This document shows, one piece after another, positions 1-8,737 of a stretch of DNA of 64,000 bases. This DNA is from Sanguibacter suaedae (GTDB taxonomy: Bacteria > Actinomycetota > Actinomycetes > Actinomycetales > Cellulomonadaceae). The stretch spans positions 62,001 to 126,000 of the forward strand of contig NZ_JAEINH010000001.1 in assembly GCF_016342785.1 (NCBI RefSeq), in the 5' to 3' direction. Position 1 is the first letter of the stretch; the number at the start of each line of letters is the position of its first letter. The translations under genes and the position numbers were made by a program. The notes below the pieces were generated by a model. It was not told the origin of the DNA, did no database searches, and was given only the letters and a program-made list of their open reading frames with translations.

Positions 1-2
1 TC

Positions 3-989
3 GACGAGCAGGACCTCATCGCCGGTCTGCTCTTCACCCCCGGCCACGACCCGGAGCGTCCCCCCGCAGCCGACTGGGACGAGCTCGACGGCATGCTCGA
101 GGACTTCACCGGCGCGGACGCCGCCCTGCGGGTAGCCACCCTCGAGGACGACGGGACGTGCGCGCCGGTCCACGAGTCGGGCTCCACGTCGGACGCCCTG
201 CCCATGGGGTCCGTGTTCAAGCTGTACGTGCTCGGTGCGGTCGTCGACGCAGTCGAGGGGGGCACCCTCACCTGGGACACGATGCTCGTGCTCACCGACG
301 ACGTGAAGTCGTTGCCGTCGGGCACGCTGCAGGACGAGCCGGCGGGCACGGAGGTCCGCGTCCAGGACGCGGCGGCCGCGATGATCTCCGCGAGCGACAA
401 CACGGCGACCGACCTCCTCATGGCGACGGTAGGCCGGGAGGCGGTCGAGGCGGCGATGGTGGGCATGGGGCACCACGCCCCGGCCCTGAACTCGCCGTTC
501 CTGTCGACGCGCGACCTCTTCTGGCTCGGGTGGGGCGGGGCGCCGCTCGAGGGTGCGTGGTCGGACCTCGACGACGCGGAGCAGCTGGCGGTCCTCGAGC
601 AGGCGCCGGCGGGCATCCTCGACATCGACCCGGCGACCGTCACGGACCCGGTGTGGCAGGACGGCCTCGACTGGTTCGCGACGTCCGACGACCTGTGCGC
701 CGCGCACCACGCCCTCCAGGAGATGGCCGGGACGGACGCGGGCGCTCCCGTCCGCGACATCCTGTCGGCCAACCCGGGGATCGACGTCGAGACGGACACC
801 TGGCCGTACGTCGCGTTCAAGGGTGGCAGCGCGCCCGGCGTGCTGGCCGGCTCCTGGTACGCGGAGAACACCGACGGCGAGCCGTACCTCGTGACCCTCC
901 AGCTGGTGTCCGACCAGCCTGCGGCCGTCGCGGACGTCAGCGGGTTCGCAGGGATCGCGGAGGACGCGCTGCGCCTCGCCGCGCAGTGA
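3..989 (+). CDS. Beta-lactamase-fold serine hydrolase (class A-like), 5' end outside window
   Basis: The frame is already open at base 3, so the start lies upstream of the window; about 328 codons are visible. The three active-site signatures of penicillin-recognising enzymes are present in order: an SxxK box (SVFK) soon after base 210, an SDN triad (SASDNTATDL) near 393, and KGGS near 822. This fits a class A beta-lactamase or a related serine hydrolase acting outside the cytoplasm. The missing N-terminus prevents saying whether a signal peptide or another domain precedes it. The sequence before the SxxK box suggests an extra N-terminal region, as in lipoprotein or DUF3887-type fusions, which is inference. 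Substrate cannot be assigned. Confidence 0.85.
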   Translation, partial: DEQDLIAGLLFTPGHDPERPPAADWDELDGMLEDFTGADAALRVATLEDDGTCAPVHESGSTSDALPMGSVFKLYVLGAVVDAVEGGTLTWDTMLVLTDDVKSLPSGTLQDEPAGTEVRVQDAAAAMISASDNTATDLLMATVGREAVEAAMVGMGHHAPALNSPFLSTRDLFWLGWGGAPLEGAWSDLDDAEQLAVLEQAPAGILDIDPATVTDPVWQDGLDWFATSDDLCAAHHALQEMAGTDAGAPVRDILSANPGIDVETDTWPYVAFKGGSAPGVLAGSWYAENTDGEPYLVTLQLVSDQPAAVADVSGFAGIAEDALRLAAQ

Positions 990-993
990 CGCG

Positions 994-1026
994 CGAGGGC
1001 GCACCGGGAGGACCGGTGCGCCCTCG
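994..1026. terminator. Bidirectional hairpin terminator
   Basis: A perfect 14-bp stem (994-1007 with 1013-1026) around a 5-base loop sits between two convergent genes, 4 bases after one stop codon and 5 bases from the other. There is no clear T-tract, as is common in GC-rich actinobacteria. Confidence 0.75.
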
Positions 1027-1031
1027 GGAGG

Positions 1032-3116
1032 TCACCGCCGGACGGTGCGGATGACGCGCGAGCCGCCTGCGGGGACGACGTGACTGTCCTGCACCTCGCC
1101 GCCCGTCGGTGCGGCGCCGGTCGGCACGACCACGCCCGGGAGGGGCACGGTGACCGCCTCGTCCGTGTGGTTGAGGACGAACGTGTAGTCCGTCGTGCCG
1201 TCGGGCGTGGTGCGGCGCACCGTCTCGACGTCCGACGGGAGGGCGCGGTCGGGCGAGAGCCCGGCGTCCACGTACACCTCGTCGAGGAACGCGGTGAGCC
1301 CCTCGCCCGTGAGCCGGGTGGACACGTACCAGGCGGCGCCGTCCCCGAAGGAGTTCCGGGTGACCGCGGCCTGCCCGGCGGCCGGGCCGCCCTCGGTGCC
1401 CGACGCGTACGTCGAGACGACAGTGGCCTCGCGCACCGCGAGGTCGTCGGCCCACACGTCGGCGGTGACGCCCTCGAGGGCACCGCCCGACAGGCGCACC
1501 GTCTCGCCCTCGCGCAGCGGCAGGAACTCGTCCACGCCCACCCCGAGGACGTCGTCGAGCGACGCGAGGAACCCACCTGGACGCACCGCGTCGTGCTCGT
1601 CGACCACGCCCGAGAAGAACGACACGGCGAGCGTGCCGCCCGCCGACACGTACTCCCGGAGGTTCTGCGCGGCGGCGTCGGTGAGCAGGTACGACGCCGG
1701 GGCGAGGACCAGCCGGTACCCCGACAGGTCGGCCGTGGGGTGGACGACGTCGGTGGCGATCTTGTCGCGCCACAGCTGGTCGTAGAACGCGGTGATGCGC
1801 TCGCGGTGGGAGACGTCCTCGCTGGGGCGCCACTCGAGGTCCTGCGCCCAGAAGCTCTCCCAGTCCCAGAGGATCGCGACGTCGGGCCGGACCGTGGACC
1901 CCATGACCTCGGTGAGGCCGCCGAGGGTGGCCCCGAGCTCGGTGACCTCGCGGAACACGCGGCTCGACGCACCGGCGTGGGGCAGCATCGCCGAGTGGAA
2001 CTTCTCCGCGCCCGAGCGGGAGGCGCGCCACTGGAAGAAGAGGATGGCGTCGGCGCCGCGGCCCATGTGGGACAGGGCGTTGCGGGCCATCTCGCCGCGC
2101 CGCTTGGCGACGTTGCGCGGCTGCCAGTTCACGCCCGACGTGGAGTGCTCCATGAGGATCCACGGCTTGCCGCCGGCGAGGGACCGGGTGAGGTCGGCGT
2201 CGAGGGCGAGGGTCACCTGGTTCCGCGGGTCGGCAGCGGTGAGGTAATGGTCGTTGCTCACGAGGTCGACCTCGGCGGCCCAGCGCCACAGGTCCATGGA
2301 CGGGCACGACGTCGCCATGAAGTTCGTGGTCACGGGGATGCCGGGGGCGAGCTCGTGGAGGATGTCCCGCTCGGCGGTGAAGCACTCGAGGAGCGCGTCC
2401 GACGTGAAGCGGGCGAAGTCGAGCCGCTGGGCGGGGTTGACGACGCTCGCGGAGGCGGCGGGCGCACCGATGTGCTCCCAGTCGCCGTAGGACTGGCCCC
2501 AGAACGCGGTGCCCCAGGCGGTGTTCAGGGCGTCGAGCGTGCCGTAGCGGGCCCGGAGCCAGCGACGGAACGCGCGGACGCTGTGCTCGTCGTAGCTGTC
2601 GGAGACGGGGGCGCCGTACTCGTTGTGGACGTGCCACAGCGCCAGGGCGGGGTGCTTGCCGAACCGCTCGGCGAGCGCCCGGGTGATCCGCGCGCAGGCC
2701 TCGCGGTAGGCGGGTGACGAGGGGCTGGGCATACCGCGGGACCCGTGGCCGAGGGTGACGCCGTCGCGGGTGACGACGCGGGAGTCGGGGTGCGCGGCGT
2801 AGAACCAGGCGGGCGGGGCTGCGGTGGGTGTGCCGAGGTCGACGCGGATGCCGGCGGAGTGGAGGAGGTCGAGGAGGCGGTCGAGCCAGTCGAGGTCGAA
2901 CCGGCCGGGCTCGGGCTCGAGGCGCGCCCAGGAGAAGATGCCGACGCTCACGAGGTTGACGCCGGCCTCGCGCATGAGGACGACGTCCTCCTTCCACACG
3001 TCCTCGGGCCACTGCTCGGGGTTGTAGTCCCCGCCGTAGCAGACGGCCTCGACGCCGGGCAGCCAGCCCGTGGGGGCTGCGGTCCGGGAGGACGGGTGGG
3101 TGGGTGTCTCGCTCAT
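1032..3116 (-). CDS. Beta-galactosidase, glycoside hydrolase family 42
   Basis: The 694-residue product has the GH42 layout: a TIM-barrel beginning with GGDYNPEQWP, the acid/base glutamate in HNEYG (about residue 166) and the nucleophile glutamate in MEHSTSGVNW (about residue 322), followed by trimerisation and C-terminal beta domains. It hydrolyses terminal beta-galactosides. No signal peptide is visible, so it should act in the cytoplasm on imported oligosaccharides. I chose the ATG at 3116 because AAGGAG stands a few bases upstream; the in-frame extension to 3161 has no such site. It is divergent from a sugar ABC importer and shares a regulatory region with it, which suggests one substrate and one regulator. 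Confidence 0.93.
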   Translation of the reverse strand: MSETPTHPSSRTAAPTGWLPGVEAVCYGGDYNPEQWPEDVWKEDVVLMREAGVNLVSVGIFSWARLEPEPGRFDLDWLDRLLDLLHSAGIRVDLGTPTAAPPAWFYAAHPDSRVVTRDGVTLGHGSRGMPSPSSPAYREACARITRALAERFGKHPALALWHVHNEYGAPVSDSYDEHSVRAFRRWLRARYGTLDALNTAWGTAFWGQSYGDWEHIGAPAASASVVNPAQRLDFARFTSDALLECFTAERDILHELAPGIPVTTNFMATSCPSMDLWRWAAEVDLVSNDHYLTAADPRNQVTLALDADLTRSLAGGKPWILMEHSTSGVNWQPRNVAKRRGEMARNALSHMGRGADAILFFQWRASRSGAEKFHSAMLPHAGASSRVFREVTELGATLGGLTEVMGSTVRPDVAILWDWESFWAQDLEWRPSEDVSHRERITAFYDQLWRDKIATDVVHPTADLSGYRLVLAPASYLLTDAAAQNLREYVSAGGTLAVSFFSGVVDEHDAVRPGGFLASLDDVLGVGVDEFLPLREGETVRLSGGALEGVTADVWADDLAVREATVVSTYASGTEGGPAAGQAAVTRNSFGDGAAWYVSTRLTGEGLTAFLDEVYVDAGLSPDRALPSDVETVRRTTPDGTTDYTFVLNHTDEAVTVPLPGVVVPTGAAPTGGEVQDSHVVPAGGSRVIRTVRR

Positions 3117-3163
3117 GACGCTCCTTGCCGATGTCGGCACTCGCTCGCGGGCTGCGCACACCG

Positions 3164-3179
3164 CTGTGCACGCTCACAG
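3164..3179. promoter_or_regulatory. Operator copy 1, CTGTGnnCGnnCACAG
   Basis: The 16-base sequence has arms CTGTG/CACAG with a central CG, the usual symmetry of LacI-family sites. It lies downstream of the beta-galactosidase -10 box, inside its leader. The same pattern occurs at 3254-3269. Confidence 0.6.
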
Positions 3180-3204
3180 GCTCCGTCGGCACTGTGCAAC
3201 AACG

Positions 3205-3233
3205 AGATAACACTACTTTTCTACGGTTGACAA
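3205..3233 (-). promoter_or_regulatory. Beta-galactosidase promoter
   Basis: Reading on the minus strand, TTGTCA (3233-3228) and TTATCT (3210-3205) are separated by exactly 17 bases, a good sigma-70 type match in a conspicuously AT-rich stretch. The -35 element overlaps that of the divergent promoter. Confidence 0.6.
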
Positions 3234-3257
3234 ACGTCCTCAGGGTGCCGGTACTGT
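3227..3257 (+). promoter_or_regulatory. Sugar ABC operon promoter
   Basis: TTGACA (3227-3232) is followed after 19 bases by TACTGT (3252-3257). The spacer is long, but the -10 candidate overlaps the perfect operator palindrome, so bound repressor would occlude it. Confidence 0.5.
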
Positions 3258-3269
3258 GACCGGTCACAG
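3254..3269. promoter_or_regulatory. Operator copy 2, perfect palindrome
   Basis: CTGTGACCGGTCACAG is a perfect 16-base palindrome with central CG. It overlaps the probable -10 region of the ABC operon. The likely binder is the LacI-family protein at 6662-7675; that pairing is inference from position and symmetry. Confidence 0.7.
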
Positions 3270-3343
3270 CACATCGTCGTTCTGACGCACGGCGCCGTGC
3301 ACGCCTCCGCAACGATGCGGTGGTCACCGACCAAGGAGGAACC

Positions 3344-4645
3344 ATGCGCCTCACCGCAGGCACCCGCCTCGCCGCAGCCACCACCGCGGCAGCACTCACC
3401 TTCGGCCTCGCCGCCTGCTCGGGCGACGACTCGAGCGACGGCCCCGTCTCCCTGACCTTCTGGACGTGGGCCCCCGAGATGGAGGCCGTCGTCGACATCT
3501 GGAACGAGCAGAACCCCGACATCCAGGTGACGGTGAACAAGCAGGACGGCGGCGACGCCGCGGTCACCAAGCTCCTCACCGCCATCAAGGCCGGCTCAGG
3601 TGCCCCCGACCTCATGCAGGCCGAGTACCAGGCGATCCCGACGATGGTCTCCTCCGACGCCCTGGCCGACATCTCCGACGTCCTCGCCGACGATGTCGCC
3701 GGGCACTTCCCCGAGGGCGTCTGGAACGCCGTGACCCTCGGCTCCGACGCCGTGTACGCCGTGCCGCAGGACTCCGGGCCCATGCAGTTCTACTACCGCG
3801 CCGACGTCTTCGCCGAGCTCGGCCTCGAGGTCCCGACCACGTGGGACGAGTACGCCGACGTCGCCGCGCAGGTCCGCGCCGCCGACCCGTCGAAGTACCT
3901 CGGGACGTTCTCCGCCACCGACGCGGGCTGGTTCACGGGCCTCGCGCAGCAGGCCGGCGCGTCCTGGTGGAGCATAGACGGCGACTCGTGGGAGGTGTCC
4001 GTCGACGACGAGCCCACGCTCCGCGTCGCCGAGTACTGGGGCGGCCTCGTCGAGGAGGGCGTCATCGACAACAAGCCGATGTACACGCCCGAGTGGAACG
4101 CCGCGCTCAACGACGGCAGCCAGATCGGGTGGCTCAGCGCCGTCTGGGCACCGGGCGTCCTCGCCGGGAACGCCCCCGACACCGCGGGCCTGTGGGAGAT
4201 GGCACCCATGCCGCAGTGGGACGCCGACGAGCCCGCCACCGGGAACTGGGGCGGTTCGGCCACGGCCGTGACCACCCAGTCCGAGCACCCGGAGGAGGCC
4301 GCGGAGTTCGTCACGTGGCTCAACACCTCACCCGAGGGTGTCGAGGCGCTGGCCGACATCTCCGGCATCTACCCCGCCGACTCCGCGGGCCAGGAGGCCC
4401 TGGGCGACTCCCCCGAGTTCTTCTCCAACCAGGAGGACTTCTACGAGATCGCCGCGCAGACCGCCTCGACGGCCGGCTCGTTCACGTACGGTCCCAACGT
4501 CAACGTCGCCTACTCGGCGTACAACGACCAGTTCGGGAAGGCCGCCGAGGCCCGCTCGAAGGCCGACTTCGTCGCCGCCGTCGAGACCATGCAGGAGACC
4601 ACACGCAGCAACCTCGTGGACTCCGGCTTCTCCGTGGCGGACTGA
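3344..4645 (+). CDS. Sugar ABC transporter substrate-binding lipoprotein
   Basis: The 433-residue protein begins with a lipoprotein signal (charged MRLTAGTR, hydrophobic core, lipobox LAAC with Cys about residue 25) and has the extracellular solute-binding family 1 fold (start LTFWTWAPEMEAVV, later GNWGGSATAV). It captures an oligosaccharide, probably a galactoside, outside the membrane and hands it to the two permeases that follow. The ATG at 3344 has AAGGAGGA five bases upstream; an upstream in-frame GTG at 3320 would destroy the signal peptide. First gene of a three-gene importer operon. Confidence 0.94.
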   Translation: MRLTAGTRLAAATTAAALTFGLAACSGDDSSDGPVSLTFWTWAPEMEAVVDIWNEQNPDIQVTVNKQDGGDAAVTKLLTAIKAGSGAPDLMQAEYQAIPTMVSSDALADISDVLADDVAGHFPEGVWNAVTLGSDAVYAVPQDSGPMQFYYRADVFAELGLEVPTTWDEYADVAAQVRAADPSKYLGTFSATDAGWFTGLAQQAGASWWSIDGDSWEVSVDDEPTLRVAEYWGGLVEEGVIDNKPMYTPEWNAALNDGSQIGWLSAVWAPGVLAGNAPDTAGLWEMAPMPQWDADEPATGNWGGSATAVTTQSEHPEEAAEFVTWLNTSPEGVEALADISGIYPADSAGQEALGDSPEFFSNQEDFYEIAAQTASTAGSFTYGPNVNVAYSAYNDQFGKAAEARSKADFVAAVETMQETTRSNLVDSGFSVAD

Positions 4646-4731
4646 CCTCCACCTCACCTCCGGCCACCAGACCGGCGGGGCGCGGCACCCTTCCCCCGAG
4701 CGCCGCGTCCCGCCCCCACCCCTGGAGCACC

Positions 4732-5676
4732 ATGCCCACGTCCCCGTCCCCAGCCCCCGTCCGCCGCCGCCGTGCGCAGCGCGGGCTCGCCGGCGCCCCC
4801 TGGATGTTCCTGGGGCCCGCCATCACGCTCTTCACGCTCTTCATGGCGCTGCCCATCGGGTACGCCGCCTACCTGAGCCTGCGCACGGTGAAGGTCAGCG
4901 GGCTGGGCCTCGGGTCCGGCGCCCGCACCGAGGTGTGGGCAGGGCTCGAGAACTACGGCCGCGCCCTCGCCGACTCCGAGTTCCTGGCCAGCGTCGGGCG
5001 CGTGGGCCTGTACGGCCTGGTGCTCGTCCCCACGATGATCGTCCTCGCGCTCCTCTTCGCCCTGCTCCTCGACTCGCGCGGGGCGCGCGCCACGGGCTTC
5101 TCGCGGATCTCGATCTTCCTGCCGTACGCGGTGCCCGCCGTGATCTCGTCGCTGCTGTGGGGGTTCCTGTACCTGCCCGCGGTGAGCCCGTTCTACTACG
5201 TCTTCGAGCAGCTGGGCTGGGACGCCCCGACGTTGCTGTCGTCGCGGTGGATCCTCTTCGCGATCGCGAACATCGCCCTGTGGGGTGGTGTGGGCTTCAA
5301 CATGATCGTCATCTACACGGCCCTCAAGGCGATCCCCACGGACATCTACGAGGCTGCCCGCATCGACGGCGCGACGGAGCGGATGATCGCCCTGCGCATC
5401 AAGGTCCCGATCGTGCTGCCGTCGCTCATCATGACGTTCGTCTTCTCCATGATCGCCACGCTCCAGGTGTTCGCGGAACCGGTGACGCTGCGGCCGCTGA
5501 CCAACACCATCTCCACCACGTGGTCCCCCCTCATGAAGGTGTACCGCGACGCGTTCACGCGGGACGACATCTACTCGGCCGCGGCCACGTCGATCATCAT
5601 CGCCGCCGCGACCTTCATCCTCTCGTTCGGGTTCCTGCGCCTCGTGCAGAACCGCGCCTTCAACCAGGAGAAGTGA
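4732..5676 (+). CDS. Sugar ABC transporter permease (MalF type)
   Basis: This 314-residue membrane protein has about six hydrophobic segments and the EAA loop (EAARIDGATERMIALRIKVP, near residue 204) that docks the ATPase. Start at 4732 is the first ATG after the lipoprotein stop and has GGAG upstream; the basic N-tail (RRRRAQR) precedes the first transmembrane helix. The stop is one base from the next start. No ATP-binding gene follows, so a shared MsiK/UgpC-type ATPase encoded elsewhere is expected, as is usual for actinobacterial family 1 sugar importers. Confidence 0.94.
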   Translation: MPTSPSPAPVRRRRAQRGLAGAPWMFLGPAITLFTLFMALPIGYAAYLSLRTVKVSGLGLGSGARTEVWAGLENYGRALADSEFLASVGRVGLYGLVLVPTMIVLALLFALLLDSRGARATGFSRISIFLPYAVPAVISSLLWGFLYLPAVSPFYYVFEQLGWDAPTLLSSRWILFAIANIALWGGVGFNMIVIYTALKAIPTDIYEAARIDGATERMIALRIKVPIVLPSLIMTFVFSMIATLQVFAEPVTLRPLTNTISTTWSPLMKVYRDAFTRDDIYSAAATSIIIAAATFILSFGFLRLVQNRAFNQEK

Positions 5677-5677
5677 C

Positions 5678-6592
5678 ATGAGCGACCTCCTCGACCGGTC
5701 AGCGCCCGGGACCCCGATCGCCGCCCCGTCCGGCAAGGGCGGCGACCGCCGCGGCCGGGGGCACGACCGTCCCAGCTGGGCGGCCACCGGCATCCTGCTC
5801 ATCGGGGCGCTCTACTGCCTCCTGCCCGTGGTGTGGGTGCTCGTCGCGTCGAGCAAGAGCGCGGCGGAGCTGTTCTCCACGTTCACGTTCGCCCCGTCGA
5901 CGTTCCTCCTGGACAACGTCGCCGACCTCGCCGCCTACCGCGGCGGCCTGTTCTGGCGGTGGATGGCGAACACCGCCCTCTACGCGGGCGTCGGGGCGCT
6001 GCTGTCGACGATCGTGTCGGCGATGGCCGGGTACGGCCTGGCGAAGTACTCGTTCACCGGCAAGAAGGTCGTGTTCAACACGCTCCTCGCCGGGGTCCTC
6101 GTGCCCGCCGTCGTCCTCGCCATCCCGCAGTACCTGCTCTTCGCGCAGGTGGGGCTCACCAACACGTACTGGGCGGTGCTCCTGCCGAGCATCATCAGCC
6201 CGTACGGCATCTACCTGGCGCGCATCTACGCGGCGGCGGCCGTCCCGGACGACGTGGTCGAGGCCGCCCGCACGGACGGCGCCAAGGAGCTGAAGATCTT
6301 CCGCTCCATCGCGGTCCCCATGATGGCCCCGGGCCTGGTGACGGTGTTCCTCTTCCAGTTCGTCGGCATCTGGAACAACTACATGCTGCCGTACATCATG
6401 CTCGGCGACGACAAGCTGTTCCCCCTCACCGTGGGCCTGTCGGGCCTGCTCAACCAGGGGGCGTCGCAGCCCGCCATGTACACGTCCGTCATCACGGGTG
6501 CGCTGCTGTCGATCATCCCCCTCATCGCCCTGTTCCTCACGCTGCAGCGCTACTGGCAGGTCGACCTGGCCGCCGGCGCGGTGAAGAGCTGA
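5678..6592 (+). CDS. Sugar ABC transporter permease (MalG type)
   Basis: The 304-residue product has a disordered, basic N-terminal 35 residues, then about six transmembrane helices and the EAA motif (VEAARTDGAKELKIFRSIAV, around residue 190). It pairs with the preceding permease to form the channel of the importer. One base separates it from the upstream stop, so translation is probably coupled. The C-terminus LQRYWQVDLAAGAVKS is typical of MalG-like subunits. Confidence 0.94.
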   Translation: MSDLLDRSAPGTPIAAPSGKGGDRRGRGHDRPSWAATGILLIGALYCLLPVVWVLVASSKSAAELFSTFTFAPSTFLLDNVADLAAYRGGLFWRWMANTALYAGVGALLSTIVSAMAGYGLAKYSFTGKKVVFNTLLAGVLVPAVVLAIPQYLLFAQVGLTNTYWAVLLPSIISPYGIYLARIYAAAAVPDDVVEAARTDGAKELKIFRSIAVPMMAPGLVTVFLFQFVGIWNNYMLPYIMLGDDKLFPLTVGLSGLLNQGASQPAMYTSVITGALLSIIPLIALFLTLQRYWQVDLAAGAVKS

Positions 6593-6635
6593 CGGTGGGT
6601 GCGGGGGCGGAGCCGGGGCGCGCGTCGTCCTGGCC

Positions 6636-6641
6636 TAGAGT
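6636..6641 (+). promoter_or_regulatory. Probable -10 box (TAGAGT) of the LacI-family gene
   Basis: TAGAGT lies 8 bases ahead of an in-frame GTG at 6650 and 20 ahead of the ATG at 6662. The spacing to 6650 fits a leaderless transcript, a pattern repeated at several genes in the window. Confidence 0.45.
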
Positions 6642-6661
6642 CGGGGATCGTGGAGCCTGAG

Positions 6662-7675
6662 ATGGAAGCTGGGACGGGACGCAAGCGTCCGACGATCCGC
6701 GACGTCGCGGCCGCGGCCGGGGTGTCGCGCGGGACGGTGTCGCGGGTCATCAACGGCGGTCACTGGGTGTCGCCGGAGGCGCTGGCCGCCGTGGAGGAGG
6801 CCATCCGCACCACCGGGTACTCCATGAACCAGCACGCGCGGTCGCTCGCGACGGGCCGCTCGAACTCGGTGGCGTTCCTCCTCACGGAGCCGCAGCACCT
6901 GCTGTTCGAGGACCCGAACTTCTCCATCCTCCTGCGGGGCGCCGCTGAGGCGTTGGCGCGGCGGAAGATGCCGCTGCTCCTCATGGTCGCGGGCACCCCG
7001 GAGGAGCGGCGCACCATCACGGAGTACATCACCGCGGGCCACGTCGACGGGGTGCTCCTCATCTCGTCGCACCAGGGCAACCCGATGGTGAAGTCGCTGC
7101 TGTCGCACGCGGTGCCGACCATCGCGTGCGGCGTGCCCATGGGGTACGAGGACGCCGTCGGGTTCGTGTCGGCGGACGACGCGGGTGGGGCGCGGAAGAT
7201 GACCGAGCACCTGCTGTCCCGCGGTCGCACGCGGATCGCGACGGTCACCGGTCCGATGGACACCCCGGGCGGCACGATGCGCCTGCGCGGGTTCCGCGAC
7301 GCCCTGGGCGACCTCTACGACCCTGCGCTCGTGGCGCACGCCGACTACACGCGCCAGGGCGGCAAGGACGCCATGCACGGTCTCCTCGCGGAGCACCCGG
7401 ACATCGACGGGGTGTTCGTCGCGTCGGACCTCATGGCAGCCGGGGCGATGAGCGCCATCCGCGAGACGGGGCGCACCATCCCGGGCGACGTGTCCGTCGG
7501 CGGCTTCGACGACTCCGGCCTCGCCGCGACCCTGGATCCGCCGCTCACCACCATGCGCCAGCCGTTCGAGCGCATCAGCTCCGAGATGGTGCGCCTGCTC
7601 CTCGAGGTCATCGACGGCCAGGACCCCGCCGCCGTGACGCTCCCGACGTCCCTCGTGGAGCGCGAGAGCACCTAG
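6662..7675 (+). CDS. LacI-family transcriptional repressor
   Basis: The N-terminus carries the LacI helix-turn-helix and hinge (TIRDVAAAAGVSRGTVSRVI, then ARSLATGRSNSVAFLL), followed by a periplasmic-binding-protein-like sensor domain ending about residue 337. It should repress the adjacent sugar locus until its inducer sugar binds, using the CTGTGnnCGnnCACAG sites at 3.2 kb. I favour the ATG at 6662 because GGAG stands six bases upstream; the GTG at 6650 is an alternative leaderless start and would add four residues. It follows the second permease by about 70 bases and appears to have its own promoter. Confidence 0.93.
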   Translation: MEAGTGRKRPTIRDVAAAAGVSRGTVSRVINGGHWVSPEALAAVEEAIRTTGYSMNQHARSLATGRSNSVAFLLTEPQHLLFEDPNFSILLRGAAEALARRKMPLLLMVAGTPEERRTITEYITAGHVDGVLLISSHQGNPMVKSLLSHAVPTIACGVPMGYEDAVGFVSADDAGGARKMTEHLLSRGRTRIATVTGPMDTPGGTMRLRGFRDALGDLYDPALVAHADYTRQGGKDAMHGLLAEHPDIDGVFVASDLMAAGAMSAIRETGRTIPGDVSVGGFDDSGLAATLDPPLTTMRQPFERISSEMVRLLLEVIDGQDPAAVTLPTSLVEREST

Positions 7676-7821
7676 CTCCCCTTCGGCACTCAGGCCGAGC
7701 GGCATGATGCGACGTATGGCCCGGTTTCCCGCGCCTCCCGTGCCAGGGGCCCTCGCGTGAGGGCTAGGGTGGGTGCCGCCTTCCCGGTCGGGCAAGGGTG
7801 TCGACGAGGAAGGTGCGTGGG

Positions 7822-8700
7822 ATGAGCAGGACGACGACGACGAGGACCGCGGTCCGCGGGATCGTGGCAGCGACGGCTCTCGCCGTGCTTCTCGGGGCGT
7901 GCTCCGACAGCGAGACGCCCGCCCCGGCGGCCTCTTCCTCGGCCCCGTCGGAGAGCGCGAGCGCCGCCGAGGACACCGGGACCGACGCCTGCCCCGACCA
8001 GAACTCCATCACGGACGCCGCCGAGATGGAGACTTTCGCGACCGTCGGGGAGGTCACCGCGGCACAGGACGAGGGTGCCGCCGTCCACGGCCTCACGTGG
8101 CGCCACTACCTCCCGCTCACTGTGACGAACCCGCTCGACGCCGCCTGCCGGATCAACGTCGTGGTCTCCGTGACCGGGAGCGACGACGGCTACATGGACG
8201 GCGGCGGGACCGTGGTGCTCGAGCCGGGCCAGACGGCGGAGCTGCAGATCTTCGACCTGGACTCGGAGTTCACGTTCGACGGCGACTCCGAGGCTGCCGC
8301 CCCGACCGAGACCCTGGCGGCGACGGTGCACCAGGTGAGCACCGCCCCCGTGACCCACCACTACGACGCGGATGTCGAGTTCGGGGAGATCACGGGCGAG
8401 GGCGCAGCCGCTGTGCTCCCGGTGACGGTCACGAAGAACGGGGTCCTGGACGACGCCCCGGAGGGCGCGGGCGACGACATCCTCTTCATCGAGGGGCTCG
8501 ACGGCTCAGGGTCGGTGGTCGGCAGGTTCGTCGCCACCCCCGACGGGTCGCTCGAGGTCGGCGGCACGGCCACGTACGACGTCCCGGCCACGCTCGCCGG
8601 GAACGGCGACGGCAACGGGTTCGCCTACCAGCCCCTGAGCGCGACGGAGGACATCGTCGAGTACCGCGTGGTCCTCTACCGACCCTCGCTCCTCAGGTAG
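7822..8700 (+). CDS. Secreted lipoprotein, unknown function
   Basis: The 292-residue protein starts with a lipoprotein signal (RTAVRGIVAATALAVLLGAC, lipobox LGAC about residue 27), then a Ser/Ala/Pro-rich stretch of about 25 residues, and an acidic, beta-rich body with a single additional Cys pair (C near 55 and C near 108). The ATG at 7822 is preceded by GAGGAAGG; the earlier in-frame GTG at 7798 lacks a site. A TAGGGT box stands about 50 bases upstream. I do not recognise the family. DUF4352-like telokin folds have similar length and location, but I cannot confirm that. Confidence 0.8.
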   Translation: MSRTTTTRTAVRGIVAATALAVLLGACSDSETPAPAASSSAPSESASAAEDTGTDACPDQNSITDAAEMETFATVGEVTAAQDEGAAVHGLTWRHYLPLTVTNPLDAACRINVVVSVTGSDDGYMDGGGTVVLEPGQTAELQIFDLDSEFTFDGDSEAAAPTETLAATVHQVSTAPVTHHYDADVEFGEITGEGAAAVLPVTVTKNGVLDDAPEGAGDDILFIEGLDGSGSVVGRFVATPDGSLEVGGTATYDVPATLAGNGDGNGFAYQPLSATEDIVEYRVVLYRPSLLR

Positions 8701-8737
8701 GACCTCGCGCCCCCGGGGCGCGCGTGCCGCCCGTCCC

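Noticed and set aside
937-3783. Very long open frame antisense to the beta-galactosidase gene
   Set aside because: Arg/Pro/Gly-rich translation typical of the GC-rich opposite or shifted frame; similar shadows lie opposite the UvrA-like gene (14766-18416) and jetC (34878-38825). The real genes have recognisable domains.
3344-6592. Complete sugar ABC importer
   Set aside because: No ATPase gene is present; the system must rely on an ATPase encoded elsewhere.
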